DNA from: Panax quinquefolius
Taxonomy: Eukaryota; Streptophyta; Magnoliopsida; Apiales; Araliaceae
DNA: 64,000 bases
Direction of reading: 5' to 3'
Assembly (NCBI GenBank): GCA_020205615.1
Contig: JAINUW010000085.1
Location: 38,492 to 102,491, forward strand
Shown here in pieces: positions 32,801-45,234 of the stretch. Made by a program: the position numbers and the translations under genes. Each line of letters opens with the position of its first letter. Position 1 is the first letter of the stretch. The notes beneath the pieces were generated by a model. That model had not been told where the DNA came from. It ran no database searches and worked only from the letters and a program-made list of their open reading frames with translations.

Positions 32801-33238
32801 AGTTTTTTGTTCATGATTGAAATAAATTTTTCTTTAAGTCAAGGTTCTACTTGGGTATTGGATACCGACTTTGGTTATCATAAATATAGATTTATGAAGG
32901 GACCAAGCAGAAGTAGAAAGCTAAATAAATACAAGTAATCCTATGTGCGGGAAATGTAACAAAGGTTGTCATATTAACCATAGAAACTTATAGTTTAGTA
33001 ATGCCTACGGGCAAATCTATTAAGTCAATAAGTTGTTATTGTATTCCAGTTCTTGTTAAAAATATTATTTCCATTTTATTGTTGGACAATGAAATCTTTG
33101 GTATTATAATTAAGAACAATTGTTGTTCTATTTATAATAATAATATTTTGTATAGAACTGGAATATTACTTAATAAATTCTGTATACTTGACTTACGTGA
33201 AAAATTATTTTGTAAATTGAACAAACTAGTATAAGAAA
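32801..33238 (+). pseudogene. pol: Copia aspartic protease remnant
   Basis: TWVLDTDFGYH at about 32848-32880 is the protease active-site strand, with D-T-D (32861-32869) in place of D-T-G. A long open stretch 33001-33238 (VKNIISILLLDNE..., ILYRTGILL) is the protease-to-integrase segment typical of Copia. Confidence 0.82.
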
Positions 33239-33790
33239 AGGAGATGATCATTCAAAGAGTTGAATGTATGTATTTGTTGAAATACAAGTGTGAATTATTT
33301 GAAAGGTTCAAAGAATTCAGAAGTGAAACAAATTGGCAAAGTATTAAGATTCTTTTATTAGATCAAGGAATAAATACTTGTGCAATAAGTTTCTAGATCA
33401 TCTCAAATGGTTTTCTCATAATGGACACATCCTGATACGCAATAATTGATTGATGTATATGAATGAAAAATCGTACCTTGTTGGACATAGTGCGGTCCAT
33501 AATGATTTTACTGACATTCCAGTATTCTTCTAGGGTCATGTCCTAGAAATGGCTGTATATCTACGGAAAAGGTAACCTCAAAATCTAGCCCCAAGACTCC
33601 ATAAAAGTTATGGACAGGGAGGATTCCTAATCTTAAGTATGTTAAGATAAGGGGTTGTCTAACTTATGTGAAAAGGTTTCAAAGGATAAGCTTGGGACAA
33701 GATTTGACAAGTACAATTTGTGGGACATCCTAAAGTAAGTTTAGGGTATATGTTCTATAATCCAACTAAAGGTGTTTGTTACGAAACACG
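33239..33790 (+). pseudogene. pol: Copia integrase remnant
   Basis: FERFKEFRSET then SIKILLLDQG (about 33298-33365) is the integrase core around the second catalytic Asp, though LRSDRG-type residues are degraded to LLLDQG. Stretches resembling the integrase end (KLGTRFDKYNL near 33690) follow. Most of the zinc domain is not recognisable, so the gene appears deleted at its 5' part. Confidence 0.75.
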
Positions 33791-34560
33791 CTGCCTTCTA
33801 AGATAAAGGTGTTTATCATTAAAAGGGGCTAGTGGGAGGATAATAGATCTTGAAGAGTTCAAGAACCACAAAACACTATAAGTCAAATAAGAGGAACCTG
33901 TAGATAGACCTATTGTACCACAACTGAATAGTAAGTTTGGAATAGTACCGAAGATACCTAGGAGGTATGGATTCATCATGGATGATGATGATGAGGTACG
34001 CATCATAGAAGATGATGATCCAGAGTTACATGATGAGGTAAGAGTTCTAGTGTGTACAAAAGGGTCAGTGGGAGCATCGTGAAATTTCTAGTATTATATG
34101 TTGATATACTACGGATGAGGAATAACATACCAATGCTACAATCAGTAAAGATAAAGTTGTCTAAACATTCCTCCATGAATGATTTGGAAGAGTATCTTAA
34201 TTGGAGATATAAATCTATATAGATATATTTAAGAGGATGCTCGACTTAACCCAAGGAACGTATATTCATTTGATGCTAAAGTCGTTTAGCATGGCAAACT
34301 CCAAGAGATGTCTCATGTCAATGAGCTATGGAGTGTATCTCTCTTAATAGTCCCCACAGGACTCACGAAAAGAGAGGTCGCATGAGTGACAATCATGTAT
34401 GCAATGAAATATACGAGACACGATGTTCATCGGTCATATTATGGAGAAGTTCACTATGAGTCGGTGAAAAACATCTTAAAGTGCTTACTTGGCACTAAGG
34501 ATGTGATCATATTCATGGTGGGTCTAAATTAAAACTAGAGGGCTTAATAGACTCAAGTTT
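33791..34560 (+). pseudogene. pol: Copia reverse transcriptase remnant
   Basis: Catalytic box is L-Y-V-D-I-L at about 34094-34111 (one of the two Asp codons is missing), then a SHVNELW/SLNSP-like block (about 34310-34350), IMYAMKYTRHDV (about 34395-34430) and VKNILKCLLGTKDV (about 34463-34505). Large upstream parts of RT are missing. Order is right for Copia. Confidence 0.8.
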
Positions 34561-34976
34561 TTTGAGATAGACCAAGATGATGAAAAATCCACTTTAAGGT
34601 AAAGCGTTATCTTGATAAAGTGGTGCGTTGAATTGGAAAGGTTCCAAACAATGACAAAAGAGTTCTTTGGTTTAGTGATAAAGACAAAGTATATAGCTAT
34701 AAATGAAAGTCGCAAGTTGATTGTTTGGATTAAAAGTTCATTCTACGAACTAGGAATAGTTCCTAAGTCTCATCTTGGATCTAAACATGTGTTGTGGCAC
34801 TTTCATTTGATTATAAGAATCATTGAAAGATGGGAAATCACTATAGAGATAGTAGACTCTCATGAACAACATTACATATCCATTAACTAAAGCTTATCCA
34901 ATAGCGGGATAATCGTCACTTAGAGAAGAAGAGTATGAGATACCATGGACGATTGGCTTTAGTGCAAGTGGGAGAT
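34561..34976 (+). pseudogene. pol: Copia RNase H remnant and polypurine tract
   Basis: Open in one frame 34612-34890: KTKYIAINESRKLIVWIKSSF, ELGIVP, SKHVLWHFHLI, and the PLTKA-like end at about 34888, which closes Copia Pol. The polypurine tract AGTGGGAGAT directly precedes the 3' LTR. Confidence 0.85.
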
Positions 34977-36859
34977 TGAAAGTAGTATGCACACAAGCCA
35001 ATCATGTTTGATGATAAAGCATATACTTTGTAACAATCTTATTCATTTATTAATAAAAGTATTAATTTATTAAAGGCTTTTAATTATCTACATGATCTTT
35101 GTTTTATAATATGTGATAAACCCATAGTTTTAAGCAATGCTTTTATAATAATGATGATGATCATTCTAATGAGATCTAAATTCTTAGAAAGCATAAAACT
35201 AAAATAGTTCCCAATCATTGGATTACTAAATTGGGGATTAGTGAATCCGGATAGATTGGTACATATCGTTGCTTGCTCATTGGATGAGGATGATTGATCT
35301 CATGATCATTTGTATAGAGACACTAAAAGCAAGTATGTAGGTGCTTATTAGAGAATAATTTCTTTGAGCATTGGCTCGCTAAGGAATACCTAATGGAGTT
35401 TTACTCACCGTCATCGATAGGAATTCTGTAGTGATAGTAGTACAAGTGATCCTTGGACTTGAGATCATCATAGTATCTTGTGTATGATGAGTTATACTTT
35501 GACTTATTCCTTAAGACCCTTAGGGTATATCAAAGGGTATGCTTGGGTATAATAAGTTGTACATGGAGATAATGTATGGTCGATAAAGAATCTACCACTT
35601 ACTATTAAAAGAAGAGAAATGTCTATGTGATTCGATAAATGACAACCCAAAGAGTCCTTGGCGAATGCGAATGAAATTAGAAAGGAGTTTCTAATTTGCA
35701 TTATTTGGAGTTGTGCATTTAAGGATCGAAATACATATAATTAAATAAAATAAGACTTGACGGTAATTCCATGTCTTATATTTAATTGGGACATTGTATG
35801 GTGGAAGGATTGAATTATACGGTAACTATTTACTCTCAAAGGTTCTTTTATGATTAATGTTGAAATCTATATTATCTAGAAAGTGTCGTTGATCATTAGG
35901 GAGGCTTATCCTTATTGTAGAATAAATATTATTTATTTAAATAAATTATTTATTTAATTTATTTATTTAAATAAGATTAGAATTGTTCTAATTGATTTAT
36001 TCACAATAGGTTTAATATGGAGAACCTAAAGGGTCACACCATAAAAGGAAGAATAATTATTTAAGAAGTAAATGGCATAATCGTAATAATATGTTATGTA
36101 TATTTAATTTAATCTATGGTGATAGAATAAATTAAATAGCTTAATATTTATTATTTAATATTTTTGAAATATTAAATATAAATTAATAAGAGGAGTCTTA
36201 TTAATATTATTACAATTATTATTATTATTTTAATTTCTAAAAGAGTTTAGGAATTAATTTAATATAAGTACTCTCATTTATTCCTAATTAGATTAGGAAG
36301 GAAAATTAGTTAAAGGAGTTTAATTAATTATCCTAATAAGATTAGGGAGTTTAATTAATTAAAAGAATTTAATTAATTAAATAAAACCCAATTCCTTAAT
36401 TGTTAAGGTGGGTTGCCCACATCTATAAATAAGAGGAGTCTTATTATGGGTGAGGAGGTTGTTGACTTTTACAACATACGTAATAATTCTAATAGTAGGG
36501 AGAGTCGCCTTTTCTATCTGAGATAGGAAAAACTAGGGTTTGAGCGATACCCTTCTTCTTGAAAATTCTTTTTCCTTGGTGGATCACCTCAGAGGCCAAA
36601 CATTTGGGTGGCTAACGTTGATCAAAGGAAGGAACCAAACGGTGGATTCAAGTTGAACGCGAAAAGGATTGGAGGTGAACTTGTACACGAGGAAGCTCGG
36701 ATCTTCAAGGGTATGTTTCTTAATCATCCTTTTCGTTTAATTAATAATTGTGCATAAAGGGTGATCGGGTATATGGTTTGTAAAATTTTAAAATCGATTT
36801 TACGCGTTTAGCTTTTTTTATGCAATTTGATTGCGTTCATGAATATTACAAACCTAACA
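34977..36859 (+). repeat. Copia 3' LTR
   Basis: TGAAAGTAGTATG to CCTAACA, 1.88 kb, TATA candidate at 36424. Near-identical to the 5' LTR, with differences mainly at CTG/CAG words. Confidence 0.93.
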
Positions 36860-36861
36860 AC

Positions 36862-38419
36862 GACCTGTGACTGTAGTTAACAACATAGTGAACATTGAAA
36901 ACATAAGGAAATTTTTCGATGGGGAATCGAAGTTAGCTTTGAAAGATCCGAGAAGACTAGTTATTAAGAAGACTATTCTAGTCCTTCAACTCCTTCTATG
37001 GATCACGCTAGAAGAGATTCGAAGTCCTTAGTAATCCTTACATAAGTGACATTAAGTTAAAGGAATTTTAAATCAAGGTCAAGCAATTCATCCTTGTTAT
37101 TCTTGTCACCCTCACCCTCAGAATTATCCGGCCGAAGAAGAAAGTTCTTCTTCTCCGACTCCTTCTGAGCTTCCTACTCAGTCTGATTTTGATGCTCCTA
37201 TTAATAATCAATTAAGAGTCATTAAGAAAGAATTTAAGTTAGATTGGACTAATCTGGTAAATGACTTTAATTCCAAATCTAATAAAATTAAAAGACATCA
37301 ATTTAGAGAAAATCACCCTACTGAAAAGGAAAGAGATAAAATAGTTAATAAATGGAAAAAATTTATTAATAAAGAAAAAATTAATATAACCTTCTATGAT
37401 TGGTATGAGCAGTATCAATATAGATGCAGTGTTATAACTAAGACTCAATGGGTTAAAGAAGACAAATCTAAAGTCTCGTCTAGTCATCCACCCTTAGAAT
37501 CTGTCTTAATTTCAGTAAAAAATACTTCAATTACGGCCAGTCCATTTAAAATCTCCAATGGAGTTAATGATGATAAAAAAATCATAGAACAGTTAAATTT
37601 TAGTAACCAATACCTAGCAACTGTAGGAAAACAGTTAGACAGGATTGAAGAAAATATAATTAAAAAACCAGAGTCAAAAATTGTTCAACCACTATTAAAA
37701 CTACTAGAAAATAGAGAAAAAATTAGGCTTACCTAATTAAGACGTTGATCTTACAGTAGCTATTGATCAGTTATTTAAAAAATTAAAAACAAAGACCGAA
37801 CCAGAAACAAGCGGTACAATTGCTATTATCGATCAGATTAATTCTGATAATGAAGACAGTAGTCAGTTTGATAGTCAATCAGCTACCTCATCAGTGCAAG
37901 ATATTCAAGATCAGCTAAATAAGTTAACCGTCCATAATACTAGCATAACCAGAAATTGGTATTCTAGACCAACTCCTCCAGATTTACAGTTTGAAGAGAG
38001 AAATCTAGATAAACAATTTTCTGTTTCGTCTAATAAAATCTATGAATGGAACATTGACGGATTTAGTGAACAAGAAATCCTCAATAAGTTAAACCATATG
38101 TCCATGGTAGCAAACAGCTATCTAACCAAATTCAACACTATGACTCAACCAGATATTGTTGAATTATTGGCCAGTGGATTTACAGGTATTCTCAGATCTT
38201 GGTGGGAAAAACATCTCACTGAAGATTCTAGATTATCTATCATCCATGATGTTCAGTTAGACGCTGACGGCAATCCGATTTTTAATGAAGCTATAGGCAT
38301 AGGGCCACCTGATGGAGTAAACACTTTAATTTATACTATAATAAAACACTTCGTAGGAACCCCCCAGTAATATCACTGAAAGAATCCATGATCAGTTGAG
38401 TAATCTCACTTATCCCACC
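36862..38419 (+). pseudogene. Viral polyprotein continuation: MP end, spacer, CP start (V1b)
   Basis: Resumes the MP frame interrupted at 24981 (VVNNIVNIENIR block, about 36868-36905), then the S/P-rich linker, lysine spacer and CP. Open at 37894-38370 including YEWNIDGFSEQEILNKL, QPDIVELLASGFTGILRSWW and TLIYTIIKHFVGTP. Ends abruptly at 38419, the same CP site as two other breakpoints. This is the least altered CP N-terminus in the window. Confidence 0.9.
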
Positions 38420-39028
38420 ACTTGTAGAAAAAAGAACAGAGACATGTGTAAACCAAACGACTAATGCCGTTTGTAAGTCTCAATTGGGAGCAGTGTAAGG
38501 CTAAAGGGAACCTTTAGATCTACGGGTATGTATTTAAGGCAAGTAAGGCAAGAGTCTAAGTGGACCTTCAAGAAAAGAATTTTTGTTTAAGCAGTTAACA
38601 AATTAGTCTTACATTTAGATTGATTTCTTGATAGATCGGGACCAATCGAGTGATCCTATATTTGATTTCGATCGATCTGCTTTTTAAATAAATTTTTTAC
38701 AAAATCTAAGAAATTTTGAAGATTTTGACGATTTTGTAGAAAATTTGTTTCTCCTTTATAAACCAAATTTTTTGAGGTGATAGGGTTATTTCTGGATAAA
38801 AATTTTAAGGCGAGAATAGTAGGGATGGTGACTCATCCGAGAAGATGATCAAGCGGCACCTTCCCAAACATCAGGAGGCGGACGAAGTCGAGAAGAAGGC
38901 AGGAGGCATCTTTGATCGGCCGAAACGATGATGGCCCCGACCATCATCGACTTTTACTTTTACTTAAAGCAAAAAGTCTTTTACTTTAGTTAAAATGTAA
39001 AAGTAAAAGTAAAAGAATAACTTTTCTT
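38420..39028 (+). other. Unassigned DNA leading into a second-type viral intergenic region
   Basis: No ORF of note. From about 38950 it has ACTTTTACTTTTAC and AAAGTAAAAG words like those in the viral intergenic regions, and a perfect 9-bp hairpin CGATGATGG/CCATCATCG (38926-38934, 38941-38949). It continues at 44729 after the LTR element. Inferred to be the 3' end and intergenic region of a related but distinct pararetrovirus. Confidence 0.4.
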
Positions 39029-42000
39029 TGTGAGACCCCAGATTTTATCAATAAAGATTTAAATTTTTGTCGAAATAATTTTTAATATTATGGTGTGAAT
39101 TTGAGATAATATTATAGTTGTGGGTAGTATTTATAAATTTTGCAAAGTATGCAAGTGGTTATATTATATTCGATTGGTTAGGGAATATTGGTTTAGCGGG
39201 GAATATTCGTCATTGGCTACTCAATCATTGGTGGACCCCAGCGAATTATTGTCGGATTGAGAAAAACGACAAAATATTTATTTGAAATAACGGCGGAAGT
39301 TTTCTGGTTGATCTTTGTTGAACTACTTTCGGTAGTAAAAGTACGATGTCGTGGGTTGCATAGTAGCATTGCGGTATTGATTATTGATGCTTATGTGAGA
39401 AGTCACTTTCGGTTTGATTCCATTATTATCGATTAATAATATGAATTATTATAGCGATAATGACGTTTTGTTTTATTCGTATTATTAACATAATAAAAGC
39501 GAAACATCTTTTATATAAAATAGAATACTTTATTAAAGTTATTCATAAATAGAATATATTATATTTTATTATGCATAGTGTTGCATAGTGTTTTTGCATA
39601 GTGTTGCATAGTGTTTGCATAGTAAAATGTTTTATATAAATAGAATATATTATATTTTATTTAAAAGATTTTGCTTTAAATATGGATAGTCAGATTAAAG
39701 TAAATCAATACGGATAGTTCATGGATTAGTTACTATGCATTCCATTTTCCTATAAATAGAAGCTCATTCCTTCATTATTTTCTTACGAATTCATTGAAAC
39801 TCTAGAGAGAGAAATTATAGAGAGAAGCTATAGAGAGAAAATTATAGAAAGAAGAAGAGTATTCTATTACTTCACTACTTCTATATTAGGTTCTTTTTAC
39901 GGTAAAGGGTGTTATTCTTTCTTCTTGAAGAGAACTTACATTATTCCATTCACTATTATTACATTTGGAATAACTTTGTAAAAGTGGCATACCCTATACA
40001 TAACTTTGTATCTGTGGCGTACCTATACTTGGTGAAATCCTTATGTTATTCCATTCTTATTTATTACATTGGAATAACTTTGTATCTGTGATTTTACCCT
40101 ATACTTGGTGACATTCTTCTATTATTACATTGGAACATCACGCATGCAGTGTGTTTTACAGGACTGGTTAAAATCTTTATTATTATTACATTTGGAACAT
40201 CACATGCGTGTGTTTTACAGGACTTGGTTAAAATCTTTATCATTCTGTTGGAATATCTATCATGTGTTTTACAGGATCTGGTTCCATCTTTATTATTACT
40301 GTTGGAACATCACATGCGTGTGTTTTTACACGGACACGGTTAAAATCTTTATTATTATACATTTGGAACATCCATCATGTGTTTTACAGGACACCTGGTT
40401 AAAATCTTTATCATTACGTTGGAATATCCTATCGTGTGTTTTACACCGGATGCAGTTCCATCTTTATTATTACATTGGAACATCCCGCTTGATTGTGAAT
40501 TTCACGACTTTGTTCCGTTATTATTATTCTATTGGAATAACTTTGTCTGTCTGGCACCGCGTGCGCATGGTGATTTCTTTTGTTATTCCATTCTTTATTA
40601 TACCCAGTTGGTTAAAACTTGGACTTCTATACTCCATGAAATTAGTAGAATATCCTTGATATTTGCGTTTCATCCAAAGATCTTTCATGGAAATATTCTT
40701 ACGATCATTCTTGAATTTTACTCTGAAAGCTTAAATAAAGATCATGTTGACAATTTGGACGTTAATAATTCATGGATTAAATAATTCTTGAACTTGTTTT
40801 ATTGAATTATTATGTCATTGTCATTATCCTCATGTTTATATTATGTTGAAAGTCATCGTGGTTTTGTAGTGCATAGATGGACTTGGTATGATTATGACCG
40901 AGGATTGTTCGGTATAATCATAAGCAGTAAATGAATACACAATTATCTTTGGTAGTAGTGCATGGATAATTTGTGGTCGTGATACTAATGAATACACAAT
41001 TATCTTTGGTAGTAGTGCATGGATAATTTGTGGTCGTGATCTTAATGAATACACAATTATCTTTGGTAGTAGTGCATGGATAATTTGTGGTCGTGATACT
41101 TAATGAATACACAATTATCTTTTGGTAGTAATGCATGGATAATTTGTGGTCGTGATACTAATGAATACACAATTATCTTTGGCCGTAGTGCATGGATAAT
41201 TTGTGGTCGTGATCTTAATGAATACACAATTATCTTTGGTAGTAGTGCATGGATAATTTGTGGTCGTGATCTTAATGAATACACAATTATCTTTGGTAGT
41301 AGTGCATGGATAATTTGTGGTCGTGATACTAATGAATACACAATTATCTTTGGTAGTAGTGCATGGATAATTTGTGGTCGTGATACTTAATGAATACACA
41401 ATTATCTTTGGTAGTAGTGCATGGATAATTTGTGGTCGTGATACTAATGAATACACGATTATCTTTGGTAGTAGCGTGGATAATTTTGTGGTCGTGATAC
41501 TAATGAATACACGATTTCGCCGTAGTAGTGCATGGATAATTTGTGGTCGTGATACTAATGAATACACGATTATCTTTGGTAGTAGTGCATGGATAATTTG
41601 TGGTCGTGATACTAATGAATACATAATTATCTTTGGTAGTAGTGCTTGGATAATTTGTGGTCGTGATCTTAATGAATACACAATTATCTTTGGGTAGTGG
41701 TGCATGGATAATTTGTGGTCGTGATACTAATGAATATCCTTGGCTTTTGTAGTGCGGGGATGATTCGATGATATGGATTAATTATTGGTGAGTCTCAAGA
41801 ATGAAATATTAATTCATGGATGTGGTAAAAAGTCTTCTTTGGTAGTAGTGCATTGATAGACTTGGTATGATTATGACCAAAGATTATTCGGTATAATCAC
41901 GTAGTAGATTGAAAACACGAATATCCTTGGCCATGGTGCATGGATAATTCGTGGTCGTGATACTATTAAGTCTGCGTCTCAAAAGATTATTGGTTTTACG

Positions 42001-42098
42001 CTTATATATCTTTGGCTGTAGTGCAAAAGATGAATTGTTAATGAATATCTTTGGTAGGATTGGAAAGATGAACTTAATATTTTCAACGATAAAGGTAT
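39029..42098 (+). repeat. 5' LTR, truncated at its end and expanded by a minisatellite
   Basis: Parallels 42176-44728 up to about 40920, with TATA CCTATAAATAG near 39749, GCATAGTGTT repeats (39585-39620) and the 57-bp TTGGAACATC tandem (40120-40560). It then has the 57-bp array 40930-41728, absent from the partner LTR, and is joined to the internal 3' end near 42098. Confidence 0.85.
40930..41728 (+). repeat. Minisatellite, 14 units of 57 bp, each with a hairpin
   Basis: Unit starts (AATGAATACA) at 40930, 40987, 41044, 41102, 41160, 41217, 41274, 41331, 41389, 41446, 41502, 41557, 41614 and 41671. Units are 55-58 bp and nearly identical. Each has ATTATC...GATAAT (for example 40942-40947 and 40965-40970) around a GGTAGTAGTGC loop. 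A single related unit exists in the solo LTR at about 29171-29228, which suggests local expansion. Confidence 0.95.
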
Positions 42099-42175
42099 TC
42101 AAGGTATCCTCACCTTTTTATCATATCAGTATCGTACCCCTAATTTCGAGGGCGAAATTCCACAAGGAGGGAGAT

Positions 42176-44728
42176 TGTGAGACCCAGATTTTATCAATAA
42201 AGATTTAAATTTTGTGAAATAATTTTAATATTATGGTGTGAATTTGAGATAATATTATAGTTGTGGGTAGTATTTATAAATTTTGCAAAGTATGCAAGTG
42301 GTTATATTATATTCGATTGGTGGGAAATATTGGTTTAGCGGGGAATATTAAATAACTACTCAATCATTGGTGGACCCATAATGAATTATTGTCGGATTGA
42401 GAAAACGACAAAAATATTTATTTGAAATAACGGCGGAAGTTTTCTGGTTGATCTTGTTGAACTACTCGGTTAGTAAAAGTACGATGTCACGAAGGGTTGC
42501 ATAGTAGCACGGTATTGATTATTGATGCTATGTGAGAAGTCACTCGGTTTGATTCCATTATTGTCGATTAATAATATGAATTATTATAGCGATAATGACG
42601 TTTTGTTTTATTCGTATTATTAACGTAATAAAAGCGAAACATCTTTTTATATAAAATAGAATACTTTATTAAAGTTATTCATAAATAGAATATATTATAT
42701 TTTATTATGCATAGTGTTGCATAGTGTTTTAATAGTTTGCATAGTGTTTGCATAGTAAAATGTTCTTATATAAATAGAATATATTATATTTTATTTAAAA
42801 GATTTTGCTTTAAATATGGACCGTCAGATTAAAGTAAATCAATCTGGACCGTTCATGGATTAGTTACTATGCATTCCATTTTCCTATAAATGAAGCTCAT
42901 TCCTTCATTATTTTTCTTTAATTCATTGAAACTACAGAGAGAGAAATTATAGAGAGAAGTTTATAGAGAGAAAATTATAGAAAGAAGAAGAGTATTCTAT
43001 TACTTCACTACTTCTATATTAGGTTCTTTTTTTACGGTAAGGGTGTTATTCTTTCTTCTTGAAGAGAACTTACATTATTCCATTCACTAATATTACTGTT
43101 GGAATAACTTTGTAAAAGTGGCATACCCTATACATAACTTTGTATAATGGCATACCTATACTTGGTGAAATCCTTATGTTATTCCATTCTTATTTATTTC
43201 ATTGGAATAACTTTGTATCTGTGATTTACCCTATACTTGGTGACATTCTTCTATTATTACATTGGAACATCACATGCGTGTGTTTTACAGGACTTGGTTA
43301 AAATCTTTATTATTATTCATTGGAACATCACATGCGTGTGTTTTACATGGGACTGGTTTCCATCTTTTATCATTCTGTTGGAATATCCTATCGTGTGTTT
43401 TACAGGATGCGGGTTCCATCTTTATTATTCTGTTGGAACATCACATGCGTGTGTTTTACACCGGACTGGTTAAAATCTTTATTATTATTCTGTTGGAACA
43501 TCACATGCGTGTGTTTTTACACAGGACTGGTTAAAATCTTTATCATTACGTTGGAATATCCTATCGTGTGTTTTTACACGGATCCGGTTCCATCTTTATT
43601 ATTCGTTGGAACATCCGTGATTGTGAATTTCACACGACTGGTTCCGTTATTATTATTACATTGAATAACACAATACATCTCTGTACCGCATGCATGGTGA
43701 TTTCTTTTGTTATTCCATTCTTTATTATACCCAGTTGGTTAAAACTTGGACGTCTATACTCCATGAAATTAGTAGAATATCCTTGATATTTGCGTTTCAT
43801 CCGAGATCTTTTCATGGAAATATTCTTTCGATCATTCTTGAATTTTACTCTACGAAGCGAGATCATGTTGACAATTTGGACGTTAATAATTCATGGATTA
43901 AATAATTCTTGAACTTGTTTTATTGAATTATTATGTCATTGTCATCATCCTCATGTTATATTATGTTATCTTTGGCTTACGTGCATAGATGAACTTAGTA
44001 TGATTATGACCGAGGATCATTCGGTATAATCATGGCTTGTTATAAATGATGTGATAAAAGTCCTCGATTACTGTAATGCAAGTTGATGGATAGTTTTGGT
44101 ATGATTATGACTGGGGGTGATTCGGTATAGTCCACGACCATTGATAATTTGATGAAAATCCTTGACCGTAATGCGGGGATGATTAGATGTGGTGGTTTAT
44201 TTATTGTCGAGTCTCGGTGATAAAAAAAAATTGATGAAAACCTTTTAAAACCTAAAAGATAGTAGATTTTATTCTCTACTTGACTCTTTTAATGGATTGC
44301 ATATTCGCTGCAGATTAAAGCTGGTTTGTCTATTGTATTTTATCGGTTTAACGTTGTTGAAGGCTAATGATAATTTATTACGCATTATCTTAGTCATAAT
44401 ATTTCTTCTTGGGCTAGTTGAGCTCACCCTTTCTTTCACTTTATTCTCTTGTGAAATGAGAACATATTTGAGACAGATCGGGAACGGAGTAATGGTCCGA
44501 GGATAGCATTAGTAGTCCTCACTATTACGTGAAATAGTGTGATAATAGTTATAATGAGGACTCCTTTTGAGTTTGTATAATATCTAGTAGACAATATTTG
44601 TATTCAAACTCACGGTTTATGTCGTATTGTATACCTACAGTTAGGTTAGTAAGTTGTATTTGAATTTATGTACCATGTAAGTGGCGACCCAAGATGGGTG
44701 ACGTATACCTAATTTTGGGGGCGTTACA
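42176..44728 (+). repeat. 3' LTR of the deleted element
   Basis: TGTGAGACCCAG to GGGGGCGTTACA, 2.55 kb. TATA-like CCTATAAAT near 42884, TTGGAACATC tandem 43250-43670, stem-loops such as 44158-44180. Lacks the 57-bp minisatellite. Confidence 0.9.
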
Positions 44729-45234
44729 TTTGCTTTTACTTAAGTTAAATGTTTTTAACTTTAGTTAAATGTTTCTTACATTTACCCATGTAAAAGTAAA
44801 TGTAAAATGTTTCTTACGTTTGACTTTTAGTTTAGTACTTTTACTTCTGTTAATGTAATAGTGATTCCTGCGTGAATGAATAGTAATTTACTTTTCAGTT
44901 TTCTATTTAAAGAAACTCAAGTGTTAGAGTTTCTTTAGGCTTAATTCAGTAAAGCCTCAGAGCTTCTCTCTCTAGAGAATGCTCTTCCGAGGTCCTCTCC
45001 CTTCTCTCTAGAGTTAGCCGGAGACGAAGCTTTCAGCTTCGATCTTCTTAGTTAGAGATGAAGAAGAAGTCTTCAATACTTCCTTCTTCCCTTAAACATT
45101 TAGTCTAGGAATTAATGTAATCCCTTCCTCAAATGTTTATAAATAAAAGAAAGAGATTACTTTACCGATTCACCGGTCATCTTCTTAATCTTTTCATTTT
45201 TCTGTTGTTTAAGTTTTCTTAAACAACATGTCAT
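44729..45234 (+). promoter_or_regulatory. Second-type viral intergenic region with promoter and polyA signal
   Basis: Continues 38420-39028. CTTTTAC/GTAAAAG words, a TATA-like CTATTTAAAG at 44903-44912, a CAGAGCTTCTCTCTCTAGAG stretch echoing CTGAGCTCTCTCTCTC in the main virus, and AATAAA at 45142-45147 about 200 bp downstream, the spacing expected for a terminally redundant pregenomic RNA. A perfect 11-bp hairpin TGTTGTTTAAG/CTTAAACAACA is at 45203-45228. It meets the minus-strand copy V2 at its primer site. No matching coding region is in the window. Confidence 0.5.

Larger units (their letters stand above)
24982..36859 (+). mobile_element. Ty1/Copia element, decayed, inserted in viral MP
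   Basis: Two direct LTRs of about 1.87-1.88 kb (24982-26853 and 34977-36859), a tRNA-Met-type primer site 26856-26868, gag, protease, integrase, RT and RNase H remnants in Copia order, and a polypurine tract ending AGTGGGAGAT at 34976. Viral MP runs up to it on the left (GAAATCCCAC) and resumes at about 36862. No clean target duplication is readable. It carries a later solo LTR at 27208-29811. Coding parts are all broken. Confidence 0.93.
39029..44728 (+). mobile_element. LTR element with almost complete internal deletion
   Basis: LTR starting TGTGAGACCCCAG at 39029, then only the last stretch of the internal region (about 42099-42175: GGTATCCTCACC, TTTCGAGGGCGAAATTCC, polypurine tract AAGGAGGGAGAT), then a complete second LTR (42176-44728) ending GGGGGCGTTACA. 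Primer site, gag and pol are gone. The flanks (TTCTT left, TTTGC right) do not match cleanly. It sits in the second-type viral intergenic region. Confidence 0.88.

Noticed and set aside
24982..36859. Independent functional Copia element
   Set aside because: Protease DTG is DTD, one Asp of the RT box is missing, integrase is partial and all frames are broken.
41115..41705. 196-codon minus-strand frame with repeated ITTTNYPCTTTKDN motif
   Set aside because: It is only the 57-bp minisatellite read in frame (57 is a multiple of 3); unit-length slips break it and no start context or homology supports a protein.
40930..41728. CRISPR-like array
   Set aside because: Units are directly adjacent with no variable spacers, inside a plant LTR.
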